This document shows positions 1 to 8,003 of a DNA stretch of 64,000 nucleotides, piece after piece. Under the pieces are notes generated by a model, which worked only from the letters and a program-made list of their open reading frames with translations, had not been told where the DNA came from and searched no databases. The first letter of the stretch is position 1. Each line of letters starts with the position of its first letter. This stretch comes from DATKQJ01 sp035534295 (GTDB lineage: Bacteria > Chloroflexota > Dormibacteria > Dormibacterales > Dormibacteraceae). Where the stretch lies: assembly GCA_035534295.1 (NCBI GenBank), contig DATLSE010000049.1, positions 1 through 64,000 of the forward strand. Direction: 5' to 3'. The translations under genes were made by a program, and so were the position numbers.

Positions 1-1
1 T

Positions 2-886
2 AAAAGTCCGCGAGGCTACTGCCACGGCGTGGTGGACGCCTTTCGGATTGCCAACCAGGTGCGGCGGGAGAGCTCAGGACCGGTTCACATGCTCGGCCAC
101 CTGGTCCACAACACGCACGTCACCGACGACCTGCAGGCGCAGGGCATCGCGCTCGTCGATCCCCCGGATCGGCTCGCCGGGCTGGATCAGATCAAATCCG
201 GGACGGTTATCTTCACCGCCCACGGGGTGTCGCCCCAGGTCAAGCGGCGGGCGGCCGAGCTCGGGCTGGAGGCGGTCGACGCCACCTGCTCCGATGTGAT
301 TCGCACCCATGAGCTGGTCGCCGACCTGGTCCGGCGCGGTTATGAGGTGGTCTACGTCGGCCGCCACGGGCATCCCGAGCCCGAGGGCGTGCTGGGGGAG
401 GCGCCAGGGCGCGTCCACCTGGTCCAGGACCCCGATGACGTGGCTGGTCTGGATCTGGTCGGGGATCGGGTGGCCGTAACCTGCCAGACCACTCTCTCGA
501 TCTGGGACACCGAGGCCATGATCGACGCCGTGCGCGAGCGCTGGCCCCAAGTCGAAGTTCACAACGAGATCTGCCGGGCGACTCAGGACCGCCAGGAGGC
601 TGCCGTGCTCGCGGCCCGGCAGGTCGATCTGGTGATCGTGGTCGGCAGCCCGCGCTCCTCCAATTCCCAGCGCCTGGTCGAGGTGGTTAGAAAGCTGGCC
701 GGAAAACCGGCCCACCTGGTCGACGACCTCGCAGATCTGGATCTGAGCTGGTTTGAGGGTGTGGGACGGGTCGGGGTGACGAGCGGCGCCTCTACCCCGA
801 GCCAGCTCACGCGCCGGGTTATCGAGTACCTGGAGGGGCTGGCGCCCTCAGCTGCCTCCGCGCAGCCGGCGCAGGACTCCGCCTAG
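2..886 (+). CDS. ispH: 4-hydroxy-3-methylbut-2-enyl diphosphate reductase (5' truncated)
   Basis: This is the last enzyme of the MEP isoprenoid pathway, reducing HMBPP to IPP and DMAPP with a 4Fe-4S cluster. The frame is already open at the window edge, reading KSPRGYCHGVVDAF, so roughly ten N-terminal residues lie outside. The three cluster cysteines are visible in RGYCHGV, DATCSDV and NEICRATQDRQ, and the SSNSQRL segment typical of the family follows. The 3' end overlaps the convergent MaoC-like gene by 39 bp, which leaves no room for a separate terminator. Identification is secure; only the start is missing. Confidence 0.95.
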   Translation, partial: KSPRGYCHGVVDAFRIANQVRRESSGPVHMLGHLVHNTHVTDDLQAQGIALVDPPDRLAGLDQIKSGTVIFTAHGVSPQVKRRAAELGLEAVDATCSDVIRTHELVADLVRRGYEVVYVGRHGHPEPEGVLGEAPGRVHLVQDPDDVAGLDLVGDRVAVTCQTTLSIWDTEAMIDAVRERWPQVEVHNEICRATQDRQEAAVLAARQVDLVIVVGSPRSSNSQRLVEVVRKLAGKPAHLVDDLADLDLSWFEGVGRVGVTSGASTPSQLTRRVIEYLEGLAPSAASAQPAQDSA

Positions 887-1852
887 GCTCCGTCCCGAGC
901 GGTGGGGATCGTCAGGGGCGCCATCGGTCTCGGCAGCGGCGGTCGCCCGGCGTGTCCGGGGCCGAGGCAAGCTCGCCACCGGCGCCGTAGTGGGGATATC
1001 CAGGGCTGCGGGGGACGCCAGAGGGGCAGCCGGGCTGGCATCGGCGGGTGGCCTGCGGGGGGTGCGGCGGCGGGCCGCCGGGATGGCTGCAGGCGGCGCC
1101 GACTCGGGCTCCGGCACCGGCATCGGCTGGTCGGCGGGGCTTGCGCTCGCCGCCCCGGCCTCGCCCGCATCGAGGCCGCCCCGGCCTCGCCCGCCGCGGC
1201 GGCGGCGGCGCCGGGCGGGTGGGGCGGGGACGTCAGCCCCGGGCTCCAATTCGGGCCCCCCCGCCGGCGCGGACTCTGCCGGCTCGGGTGCCGCCACGGC
1301 GTCCGCTGCGGCCTCAGGGCCGGCATTCTCCTCGCGCTCCCCGGTCCGCCTGCCCCCCCGGCGCCGGCGGCGCGGGGCGCGCTCTAAAGCCTCGGCGGGC
1401 ACCGGCTCTATCTCCGCTTGGGCGCGCTCGATCAGGCGCACCACGTCGCCCACGGCCACCACCAGACCGTTCTGGTTCTCGACCGAGACCTGCCACCCGG
1501 CCAGGCCCAGGCGGGGGTTCTCGATGTCGCGCTTGCGGTTTAAGCGCCAGCGGGCGCGGATGGTGTCCCCGGGACGCACCGGGGCCAGGTAGCGCCAGTT
1601 GGACTCCATCATGGCCGCCGTCGCCGGCAGGGCCGCGTCCATCGATCCCAGTCCCAGCGCAATCGCGGTGACCAGGCCACCCGGCACCACCAGTCCGCCC
1701 AGGCTGCTCCGGCGCGCGAACTCGACGTCGGTGTGAAGTGGTGCGAAGTCTCCGGCCAGACCGGCGTAGGCGGCGATATCGGCGCCCGTCAGGGTGCGTC
1801 TACGGGTGACCCACTCCCCACCCAGGGGCAGGTCGTCAAAGAACAGGATCAG
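848..1852 (-). CDS. MaoC-like hotdog dehydratase with long Arg/Pro/Ala-rich C-terminal tail; apparent CTG start
   Basis: The first ~140 residues form a MaoC/R-hydratase domain: FFDDLPLGGEW, the GLAGDFAPLHTD motif with catalytic Asp/His, and VVPGGLVTAIAL. Such domains hydrate enoyl-CoA substrates or act in fatty acid synthesis. About 190 low-complexity residues follow, rich in Arg, Pro and Ala, with RRRRRRGGRGRGG-type basic clusters that may bind nucleic acid or be disordered. No ATG, GTG or TTG lies near the start of homology. A CTG at 1852 sits 7 nt after AAGGGAG and ~33 nt after a TATACT -10 element, so it is taken as the start. The frame stays open to an ATG at 1939, but that would lie upstream of the promoter. 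Confidence 0.72.
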   Translation of the reverse strand: MILFFDDLPLGGEWVTRRRTLTGADIAAYAGLAGDFAPLHTDVEFARRSSLGGLVVPGGLVTAIALGLGSMDAALPATAAMMESNWRYLAPVRPGDTIRARWRLNRKRDIENPRLGLAGWQVSVENQNGLVVAVGDVVRLIERAQAEIEPVPAEALERAPRRRRRGGRRTGEREENAGPEAAADAVAAPEPAESAPAGGPELEPGADVPAPPARRRRRRGGRGRGGLDAGEAGAASASPADQPMPVPEPESAPPAAIPAARRRTPRRPPADASPAAPLASPAALDIPTTAPVASLPRPRTRRATAAAETDGAPDDPHRSGRSLGGVLRRLRGGS

Positions 1853-1884
1853 CGCCGATCTCCCTTGCTGGACAGAGCCCTGCG

Positions 1885-1890
1885 AGTATA
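1885..1890 (-). promoter_or_regulatory. -10 element (TATACT) for the MaoC-like gene
   Basis: On the minus strand TATACT stands about 18 nt before an AAGGGAG ribosome site and ~33 nt before the proposed CTG start. No good -35 is visible. It is separate from the divergent -10 of the Nudix gene about 45 bp away. Confidence 0.5.
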
Positions 1891-1933
1891 GCTTTGTCCA
1901 CTCCTCGATCCCGCCGCCCCCGCCTCGCGGGCC

Positions 1934-1939
1934 TAGCAT
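1934..1939 (+). promoter_or_regulatory. -10 element (TAGCAT), leaderless Nudix gene
   Basis: TAGCAT lies exactly 7 nt before the ATG at 1947 and there is no Shine-Dalgarno. Transcription would start at or next to the A of ATG. This position decides the start codon over upstream in-frame alternatives. Confidence 0.6.
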
Positions 1940-1946
1940 GTTGGCG

Positions 1947-2462
1947 ATGGCGGGGCACTACTGTCTCAACTGCGGTTCCGCGCTGGCTCCGCGGATGATC
2001 GAGGAGCGCGAGCTCGAAGCCTGCCCGAATTGCGACTTCGTGCTCTGGCGCGACCCCAAGGTCGTGACCATGGTGGTGGTGGAGGACGGTGAGGGAGGCG
2101 TGGTCGTGGGTCGGCGCGCCATCAATCCTGGCTACGGGCTCTGGTGCCTGCCCGGCGGCTACGTCAACGATGACGAGCACCCGGCGGAGGCGGCGGCGCG
2201 CGAATGCCGGGAGGAGATACTGGCCGAGGTCACCATCACGAGTCTCCTCGACGTCTACCACATCGACGCCGAGTCGGGCCCGTCGATGCTCGCCCTCGCC
2301 TATCGTGGGCGGCTCGCCAGCGGACCCGTGGGTGCCGGACCGGAGATGTTGGAGGTGCGCTCCTTTCCCCCCCGAGCTCTCCCGCCGCTCGCCTTCAGCA
2401 GCCATGGTCAGGCCATGCGCGACTGGCTCGACCATCGACAATCGGCCCTGGAGAGAACATGA
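1947..2462 (+). CDS. Nudix hydrolase with N-terminal zinc ribbon
   Basis: The protein (171 aa) starts with a CLNCG...CPNC zinc ribbon (residues ~5-30) and continues with a Nudix fold whose box reads GGYVNDDEHPAEAAARECRE. This resembles the GX5EX7REUXEE consensus, with the final Gly replaced. Family members hydrolyse nucleoside diphosphates linked to another moiety such as NADH, ADP-ribose or CoA; the substrate here is unknown. The ribbon plus Nudix layout recalls NudC-type and NadR-associated enzymes. The start at 1947 is set by the adjacent -10. The stop overlaps the htpX start as ATGA, so the two are probably cotranscribed and translationally coupled. Confidence 0.88.
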   Translation: MAGHYCLNCGSALAPRMIEERELEACPNCDFVLWRDPKVVTMVVVEDGEGGVVVGRRAINPGYGLWCLPGGYVNDDEHPAEAAARECREEILAEVTITSLLDVYHIDAESGPSMLALAYRGRLASGPVGAGPEMLEVRSFPPRALPPLAFSSHGQAMRDWLDHRQSALERT

Positions 2463-3307
2463 ACTGGTTTAAGACGTTCTTTTGGATGACGGCCATGAGC
2501 GTGCTCCTGGTCCTGGCGGGACGTCTTCTCTTCGGGCCGGCCGGGCTCTTCATCGCTCTGCTGCTGGCCCTGGCCATGAACGCCAGCGCCTACTTCTACG
2601 GTGACAAGCTGGCCCTGGCCGGGGCGCAGGCCCAGGAGGTCAGCCCTCAGGCGGCGCCGATGCTGCACCGTCTGGCTGACCGCCTGGCGCAGCAATACGG
2701 GGTCCAAAAGCCGCGCGTCTACGTCAGCCCCGACCCCAACCCCAACGCCTTCGCCACCGGCCGCGACCCCCACCACGCCTCGATCTGCGTCAACCAGGGT
2801 CTGATCCAGATCCTGGACCAGGAGGAGATCTACGGTGTCCTCGCCCACGAGTTCGCGCACGTGCGCAATCGCGACATCCTAATCAGCTCGGTGGTGGCGG
2901 TGATGGCGGGGGCAATCACGCTTCTGGCCAGCCTGGCCCAATGGGGCATGATGTTCGGGGGTCTGGGCGGGCGCAACGAGCGCGACCGGGGAGCGTTTGG
3001 GGGCCTGATCCTGGTCATCCTGGCCCCCATCGCCGCGCTCCTGATCCAGCTCGCCATCTCGCGCTCGCGGGAGTACGAGGCCGACCACACCGGGGCCGAG
3101 GTATCGGGCCAGCCCCTGGCCCTGGCATCCGCCCTGCGTAAGCTCCAGCGTGGGTCGCAGGCCGTGCCCTCTCCCGTGGTCCGACCCGCCTTCGCCCACC
3201 TCTACATCGTCAATCCGCTCTCTGCCGGCGCTCTCTCGGGACTGTTTGCCACCCATCCCCCGCTCGAGGAGCGAATCCGGCGCCTGGAGAGCATGCCCCA
3301 CGGGTGA
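2459..3307 (+). CDS. htpX: M48 membrane zinc metalloprotease HtpX
   Basis: The 282-residue protein has two hydrophobic helices near the N-terminus (~5-45), the zinc site HEFAH in VLAHEFAHVRNRD, further membrane segments around ~150-200, and a distal Glu in SREYEADHTGAE. HtpX degrades misfolded membrane proteins from the cytoplasmic face. Length and order match the family. It overlaps the Nudix gene by four bases and ends 12 bp before a convergent lipoprotein gene. Confidence 0.95.
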   Translation: MNWFKTFFWMTAMSVLLVLAGRLLFGPAGLFIALLLALAMNASAYFYGDKLALAGAQAQEVSPQAAPMLHRLADRLAQQYGVQKPRVYVSPDPNPNAFATGRDPHHASICVNQGLIQILDQEEIYGVLAHEFAHVRNRDILISSVVAVMAGAITLLASLAQWGMMFGGLGGRNERDRGAFGGLILVILAPIAALLIQLAISRSREYEADHTGAEVSGQPLALASALRKLQRGSQAVPSPVVRPAFAHLYIVNPLSAGALSGLFATHPPLEERIRRLESMPHG

Positions 3308-3319
3308 TCGGTCGGCGTT

Positions 3320-4537
3320 CTAGGTCACGGTGCCGACGAAGTCACCACACAATCCCAGGTCGTTTGCCCGCCCGGGCAGCGTGAGCTCTACGGTGGCCAG
3401 TTCCTGCTCGCCGTGGCAGCGCGAGGAAGGCCCAGGTCCCAGGCCCACGACCAGGGTCTGATCGTCCACCCAGCCCTCGGGATGCAGGTTCTGGGGCAGT
3501 CTGATCGTCTGTCCCGAGCTCTCCACCACCTCGCCCGCCATGGCCAGTGCCGACCCGTCCGGAGAGAGCTGAAACCAGCCTCCATAGCCCTGCGGACGGG
3601 GGTAGGTGGCCTGAAAGAGGGTGCCTCCCGCGCTGTCGCGCACGCTAACCGTCTGGGTCCCCGCGCAGACGATGAGTCCGAGGTCCGACACCGACCAGGG
3701 TTGAGAAGCTCCGGTGACCCCGCAGCCGCCCAGCACGGTACTGGTGGGCACCCCAGCCCGCGGGTCCAGGTTGGCCAGGTGGCCGCCCTGGAGCGTCTGG
3801 CCGGCGAAGCTCGACGCGCCGAGCGTCGCCGAACCCCCGACCAGCGCGACGGGGCCGTCCTGGTCCCAGCCGACGAGGCGGATCATGTCGAATCCCAGCG
3901 CCGAGCCGGGTGCCTCCAAGCTCGCCCAGCGGTGCAGCACCACCGGGCTGGACCCGTTGACCGAGGCGGCGACCTCGAGCACGTAGGGCTGGGAGGCAAA
4001 GCTGCTGCGTGGCGCCGAAGCCGGGGCGGGGGACGGCGGAGACGATGGCAGGGCGGGCAGCGTGAGCACGGCGGCGAGCACGGTGCCACCGTCGGGGCTG
4101 ACCGCGAAGGAGACCTCCTGACGGCTGCTGGAGATCTGGAATGCGCTGGTCGTGGTCACCACCCCGTCCGAGGCCAGGCGCCGGATCACGCCCGCTCCGT
4201 CCATGTAGTAGAGCCCCGATGGGCTCACGGCAACGTCGGATGCGAGGGCAGGATTGGCACCCGCGTCAAGGGGGATGGCCCGAGGTTCAAACCCGACCTC
4301 GGCTTGAACCGCACCCGTCGGGCTGACTAGGGCGAGCGCGTCGTGCTGCTGGCTGGACGCGGTCTGGGGGCTTTGGGACTCGGCCAGCGCCAGGAGCCCC
4401 GGAGCCGAGGGAGACGCGGTGGGCCGGGGTGACGAAGTCAGGTGGCGCGCCCCGGATGCGCGATGGACCGAGCCGCCCGAGGTGCCGCAGGCCATCAGCA
4501 GCAGGGCCACGGCGGCGCCCGCGGACTTGACCCTCAC
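3320..4537 (-). CDS. Predicted lipoprotein, beta-propeller-like
   Basis: The protein (405 aa) has a short signal sequence ending in lipobox LLMAC (Cys ~17) and a Ser/Thr/Pro-rich linker. The remaining chain consists of short beta-type segments such as VSPSGLYYMDGAG, VSPDGGTVLAAVL and LSPDGSALAMAGE, which resembles WD40-like or TolB-like blades. No catalytic motif is recognised; an extracytoplasmic binding or sensing role is possible. The GTG start abuts an AAGGAGGG stretch with almost no spacer, so the exact start is uncertain, but downstream choices would destroy the signal sequence. Confidence 0.75.
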   Translation of the reverse strand: MRVKSAGAAVALLLMACGTSGGSVHRASGARHLTSSPRPTASPSAPGLLALAESQSPQTASSQQHDALALVSPTGAVQAEVGFEPRAIPLDAGANPALASDVAVSPSGLYYMDGAGVIRRLASDGVVTTTSAFQISSSRQEVSFAVSPDGGTVLAAVLTLPALPSSPPSPAPASAPRSSFASQPYVLEVAASVNGSSPVVLHRWASLEAPGSALGFDMIRLVGWDQDGPVALVGGSATLGASSFAGQTLQGGHLANLDPRAGVPTSTVLGGCGVTGASQPWSVSDLGLIVCAGTQTVSVRDSAGGTLFQATYPRPQGYGGWFQLSPDGSALAMAGEVVESSGQTIRLPQNLHPEGWVDDQTLVVGLGPGPSSRCHGEQELATVELTLPGRANDLGLCGDFVGTVT

Positions 4538-4579
4538 CCTCCTTGAACGCCAGCGCCCGCCGATGGTTACCGGCGCCCC

Positions 4580-5527
4580 CTACACCGGATTTAGGGCCGT
4601 CCCTCCGCCCAGCACTCGAGCCACCTCCTCCGCCGCCTTGGTCTGAAGTTCGCGTTCGGCCTCGATCGAGTACCAGGCGACGTGGGGGGTCAGGATTGTG
4701 TTCGGCGCCGAGAACAGGGGATGGCCGGCCGGCAGGGGCTCGAGCGTGGTCACGTCCAGGCCTGCCCCACCTAGGTGGCCCGAGGCCAAGGACTCGGCAA
4801 GCGCGTTCTCGTCGACCAGGCCTCCCCGGCCCACGTTGATCAGGATCGCCCCCTCCGGCATCGCCGCCAGCTGCGCGGCCCCGAACAAGCCCCTGGTCGA
4901 CTCCTGCAGGGGCAGGTGCAGGGAGAGGGCGTCGCTCTCCGCCAGGAGACGGTCCAAATCGACCTTGACCACCCCCAGCGCGGACATCCCCGAGTCGTCG
5001 ACGAAGGGGTCGTAGGCGATCACCGTCATGCCCAGGGCCCGCGCCTTGCGTGCCAGTGCCCGCCCGATGCGTCCCAGGCCGGCGATTCCCAGACTCAGCG
5101 TATCCAGCCGGCGCAGGGGGTGCTGGCGGTCGATCCCCGGGCTCCCGGCTCGCAGGCGGGTGTCGTAGTCGAGGAGCCGGCGCTGCAGCGACAAGAGCAG
5201 GGCCAGGGCGTGATCGGACACCTCCTCCACGCAGTAGTCGGGGACGGCGCAGACCACGATCCCGCCCTCGCGTGCCGCCTCCAGGTCGACGTTGTCGACC
5301 CCCACCCCGTATCGAACCACGACCCGGCAGGAGCTGAGGCCGCCCAGGCGTTCCCGATCGAGCCGGAAGCGAGAACCGAGCAGGACCCCGTCGACGTTCC
5401 CGGCGCTGGTCATCACCTCTAAGTCGGGCACCCCTCCCAGGTCCAAGATCTCGATCCCCTGTCCATCGAAGACGGCGCGCTCGGGGTCGAGACTGGCGAA
5501 CCGATGCCCGATGGTGGCGACTCGCAG
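4580..5527 (-). CDS. D-isomer-specific 2-hydroxyacid dehydrogenase (CtBP/SerA-like); apparent CTG start
   Basis: This NAD-dependent dehydrogenase (315 aa) has the substrate domain, RYGVGVDNVDLEAA, Rossmann motif GLGRIG, catalytic Arg in NVGRGGLVDE, Glu in LDVTTLEPLP and His in LTPHVAWYS. It lacks the C-terminal ACT domain of classical SerA, so the substrate is open. The first ATG/GTG/TTG is a TTG at 5446, but the family's first beta-strand (RVATIGHRFASLDPER) is encoded upstream in the same frame. A CTG at 5527, 10 nt after the stop of the M24 peptidase gene, is the likely start, probably by coupling because no Shine-Dalgarno is seen. Confidence 0.85.
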   Translation of the reverse strand: MRVATIGHRFASLDPERAVFDGQGIEILDLGGVPDLEVMTSAGNVDGVLLGSRFRLDRERLGGLSSCRVVVRYGVGVDNVDLEAAREGGIVVCAVPDYCVEEVSDHALALLLSLQRRLLDYDTRLRAGSPGIDRQHPLRRLDTLSLGIAGLGRIGRALARKARALGMTVIAYDPFVDDSGMSALGVVKVDLDRLLAESDALSLHLPLQESTRGLFGAAQLAAMPEGAILINVGRGGLVDENALAESLASGHLGGAGLDVTTLEPLPAGHPLFSAPNTILTPHVAWYSIEAERELQTKAAEEVARVLGGGTALNPV

Positions 5528-5537
5528 GGAGGGCGTT

Positions 5538-6749
5538 TTAGGACCCAGGCCGGGTGCGGCCGGTCGACGAGTCCAGGGGATGGAGGGTTTTAACGAGGCG
5601 TTCGTCGAAGGGGTAGGTGGTGTAGATGTCGGGCTCGGAGTCGGTGACGACGAGGTTGTTCTCGAGTCGGATGCCGCCCACGCCGGGTTGGCCGGCGTAG
5701 GGTTCGAGGTTGAACTGCATGCCCTCGCGCAGGGGCATGGGGTCCTCGATGGAGTGGGGACTGAAGTAGGGGGGCTCCCAGGGGGCCATGCCCGAGCCGT
5801 GGCCCAAAGAGTCGAGGACGTAGGGGTCGGCGGCGGCGAAGACGTCGGCCGTGGTGTTGCCCACGCGTCCGGCCGCGCAGGCCCCCCAGAGGGCGTCGTA
5901 GCAGTGCTGGTGGAGGTCGATCTGGGCCGGGGTGGGGCGGATGTCGCCGCAGACCCAGGTTCGGGTGAGGTCTCCCCAGTAGCCGTTGAAGCAGCCTCCG
6001 ATGTCGATGATCACGAGGTCGCCGGAGCGGATCAGGCGGTCGGAGGTGAAGCGGCGGTAGGGGGCGGTGTAGGGGCCGGAGCAGACGATGTTGGAGCACT
6101 GGGTCCACTCCGAGCCCATGGCCGTCATGCGCTGCCAGGCAGCGGCCAGAACCTCACACTCGCGCACTCCGGGGCGGAGCAGGGAGAGGGCGGCGTCCAT
6201 CCCCGCCTCGGTCACCGAGTTGGCGATCTTAAGGCAGGCGATCTCATCTGAGGTCTTGATGATCTTGGCCTCCATCAGGATCGTGTAGCCGTCCACGAAC
6301 TCGCTCTGGGGGAAGACCGCGCGCACGTGGCGCTCCACCGTCGGGCTCCACAGGTCGACCCCGATGCGCTTGCCGTTGAGGTCGCCGAGCAGCCCGCGCA
6401 GCGTCTCCGCCCACTTGCGGATGCCGACCTCCTCCCGGAAGTTGGCGCGAGGCTGAATCGACGACTCTGAAAGCCAGGGCATGCGGAGCCGGCAGTGCTC
6501 GTAGTCCATGGTGAAGAGCAGGGGCTCGCGGTCGGCGGTCAGGACCACGGTCGCGTTGCCCAGGAGCGGGGTCGGACCCAGGTGGTGGCGGTAGCCGGTG
6601 AGGTATCGCGCGTCCTCGGTCCGGAACACGAAGAGCACGTCCGCGTCCGACGCCGCCAACGCTGCCTGCGCCTTTTGCAGCCGCTCCCGGCGCAGCCGCT
6701 CGAAGTCGATCCGCTGCTCCCAGTCCACCCCGATCAGACCCAGATCCAT
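5538..6749 (-). CDS. M24 metallopeptidase, Xaa-Pro aminopeptidase-like
   Basis: The 403-residue protein has an N-terminal creatinase-type domain (~1-170) and a C-terminal pita-bread domain. The five metal ligands are visible: Asp in IIDIGG, Asp in YWGDLTRTW, His in LGHGSGM, Glu in FNLEPYAG and Glu in IRLENNLV. The family removes N-terminal residues preceding proline or acts on related amides. The ATG at 6749 follows AGGAGGG with good spacing; longer in-frame starts would run into birA. It lies between birA and the dehydrogenase gene, probably in one transcript. Confidence 0.92.
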   Translation of the reverse strand: MDLGLIGVDWEQRIDFERLRRERLQKAQAALAASDADVLFVFRTEDARYLTGYRHHLGPTPLLGNATVVLTADREPLLFTMDYEHCRLRMPWLSESSIQPRANFREEVGIRKWAETLRGLLGDLNGKRIGVDLWSPTVERHVRAVFPQSEFVDGYTILMEAKIIKTSDEIACLKIANSVTEAGMDAALSLLRPGVRECEVLAAAWQRMTAMGSEWTQCSNIVCSGPYTAPYRRFTSDRLIRSGDLVIIDIGGCFNGYWGDLTRTWVCGDIRPTPAQIDLHQHCYDALWGACAAGRVGNTTADVFAAADPYVLDSLGHGSGMAPWEPPYFSPHSIEDPMPLREGMQFNLEPYAGQPGVGGIRLENNLVVTDSEPDIYTTYPFDERLVKTLHPLDSSTGRTRPGS

Positions 6750-6762
6750 GTCCACCCTCCTC

Positions 6763-7458
6763 TTACCGCCGCCCATCGCCGGCCGCATCATCATCCCAGG
6801 GTTGCCCCTCATCTCGCGCCTGAGTTCCAGGAGCGGTCTCCCCGTCCGTCTCCCGGAGGTGGATGACGTCGCCGACGCTGATCCGTCGCCCGGAGACGAT
6901 GAGCGCTCCGTCACCGTCAACGTCCTCAGCCAGTCCCTGCTCGGAGCGACCGTCGCCCAGCTCCACCCGGACCTGCCGGCCCAGGGTATGGGAGAGCTTC
7001 CGCCACACCTGCAGGACGGCCTCGGGGGGCGAGGCAAACCAGACCTCGAGGCGCTTGCACAGGCGCTCGAGCAGCGGGTCCCGCTCGAGGTTGAGCATCG
7101 CCGCGCCGGGCGGGGCCCAGGTCAGGTTCACTCCCACTCCGACGATGCAACGCTGGCCGTGCGACTCAACCAGTATGCCGCCCAGCTTGCGTTCCTCCAG
7201 GTAGAGGTCGTTGGGCCACTTGAGTCGCACCCGGGGAGAGCAGGCCTCGGCCGCCGCCACCCCCGCCGCCAGCGGCGCCAGGGGGTGCCCGGGCAGCACG
7301 AACGAGGCCAGCAGCGCGGTGCCCGGGGGAGCCACCCAACGCCGGTCGAGACGCCCCCGACCCGCGGACTGGTGATCGCTGACCAGGACCGACCAGAGCG
7401 GAAGATCACGGGCCTCATCCTGGGTCGAGGTGACGCTGGGCAGCCTCAGTATGTTCAC
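6763..7458 (-). CDS. birA: Biotin-[acetyl-CoA carboxylase] ligase, no DNA-binding domain
   Basis: The enzyme makes biotinyl-AMP and transfers biotin to the carrier domain of biotin-dependent carboxylases. Motifs present are GRGRLDRRW (ATP/biotin loop), KWPNDLYL, KLGGILVE and VGVGVNLTW, followed by the C-terminal SH3-like domain. At 231 aa it has no N-terminal helix-turn-helix, so it is a class I enzyme without repressor function. A carboxyltransferase subunit that would work with such a carrier is at 27248-28885. The GTG start fits the shared divergent promoter at 7465-7480. Confidence 0.92.
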   Translation of the reverse strand: MNILRLPSVTSTQDEARDLPLWSVLVSDHQSAGRGRLDRRWVAPPGTALLASFVLPGHPLAPLAAGVAAAEACSPRVRLKWPNDLYLEERKLGGILVESHGQRCIVGVGVNLTWAPPGAAMLNLERDPLLERLCKRLEVWFASPPEAVLQVWRKLSHTLGRQVRVELGDGRSEQGLAEDVDGDGALIVSGRRISVGDVIHLRETDGETAPGTQARDEGQPWDDDAAGDGRR

Positions 7459-7464
7459 CGCTGG

Positions 7465-7480
7465 GACCTAAGCTTAGGGC
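7465..7480. promoter_or_regulatory. Overlapping divergent -10 elements in palindrome CCTAAGCTTAGG
   Basis: The palindrome gives the same hexamers on both strands. On the minus strand TTAGGT lies 7 nt before the birA GTG. On the plus strand TTAGGG lies 6 nt before the ATG at 7486, and TAAGCT occurs on both strands. Both genes would have no leader or a very short one. Confidence 0.5.
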
Positions 7481-7485
7481 TGATC

Positions 7486-7818
7486 ATGGCGGGCAACTCC
7501 TGGGATCGGATGGGTCGGATGGAGGCTGCATTCGAGTCCGTGGCGCCGGTTCTGCGGGCCGCTGCCAGAGCCGCCGGAGCGCGCGTTGAGGAGTACGTTC
7601 AGGAGGATCCGGTATGGCGCCTGCAGGCGCCCGCGGGCTCGGTCGACGTGGCCTGGTCGGAGCAAGCCCCCGACGCCTTCGAGCTGGTGTCGATCTGGCG
7701 GGAGGGGGGGCAGATCCGGCGCGGCGAGGTTCGCCGATGGACCATCGAGCAGCCTGCAAGCGATCTGGAGCAGATCCTCTCCGAGGCTCTTGGGAGCCTG
7801 CCCGAGCCCAACCGATGA
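7486..7818 (+). CDS. Small protein of unknown function heading the F420 operon
   Basis: This 110-residue acidic protein is not recognised. It has an N-terminal amphipathic helix (AFESVAPVLRAAARAAG), then alternating short strands (WRLQAPAGSVDVAWSE, FELVSIWREG) and a C-terminal helix. There is no signal peptide, cysteine cluster or membrane segment. It is the first gene of a six-gene overlapping run and its stop overlaps the next start as ATGA, so it is translated with the F420 genes. Its start is fixed by the divergent promoter next to it. Confidence 0.7.
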   Translation: MAGNSWDRMGRMEAAFESVAPVLRAAARAAGARVEEYVQEDPVWRLQAPAGSVDVAWSEQAPDAFELVSIWREGGQIRRGEVRRWTIEQPASDLEQILSEALGSLPEPNR

Positions 7819-8003
7819 AGATCCATCGCGCGCTCACGCTGGTGCTGATGATGCTCTTGGCCCTCTTCATGCTCGTCGTCATGGCTGCCTATGGCATTCA
7901 CACCATGAACCGGACCAGCCTCATCTCGCTCCTCACCGTGGTCGTCGTGGCGGCCATCGCGGGCGTTGTCTTCAGCTGGCGCCAGTACTTCCCCCGGCGC
8001 TGA
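7815..8003 (+). CDS. Small two-helix membrane protein in the F420 operon
   Basis: The 62-residue product has two hydrophobic segments, residues ~7-31 (LVLMMLLALFMLVVMAAYG) and ~38-56 (LLTVVVVAAIAGVVFSW), separated by a short polar turn, and a basic C-terminus (RQYFPRR). No family is recognised. It overlaps the gene before by ATGA and cofC by a single base (TGATG), so expression is tied to F420 synthesis. It may be a small accessory or assembly subunit; this is inference from position only. Confidence 0.72.
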   Translation: MKIHRALTLVLMMLLALFMLVVMAAYGIHTMNRTSLISLLTVVVVAAIAGVVFSWRQYFPRR

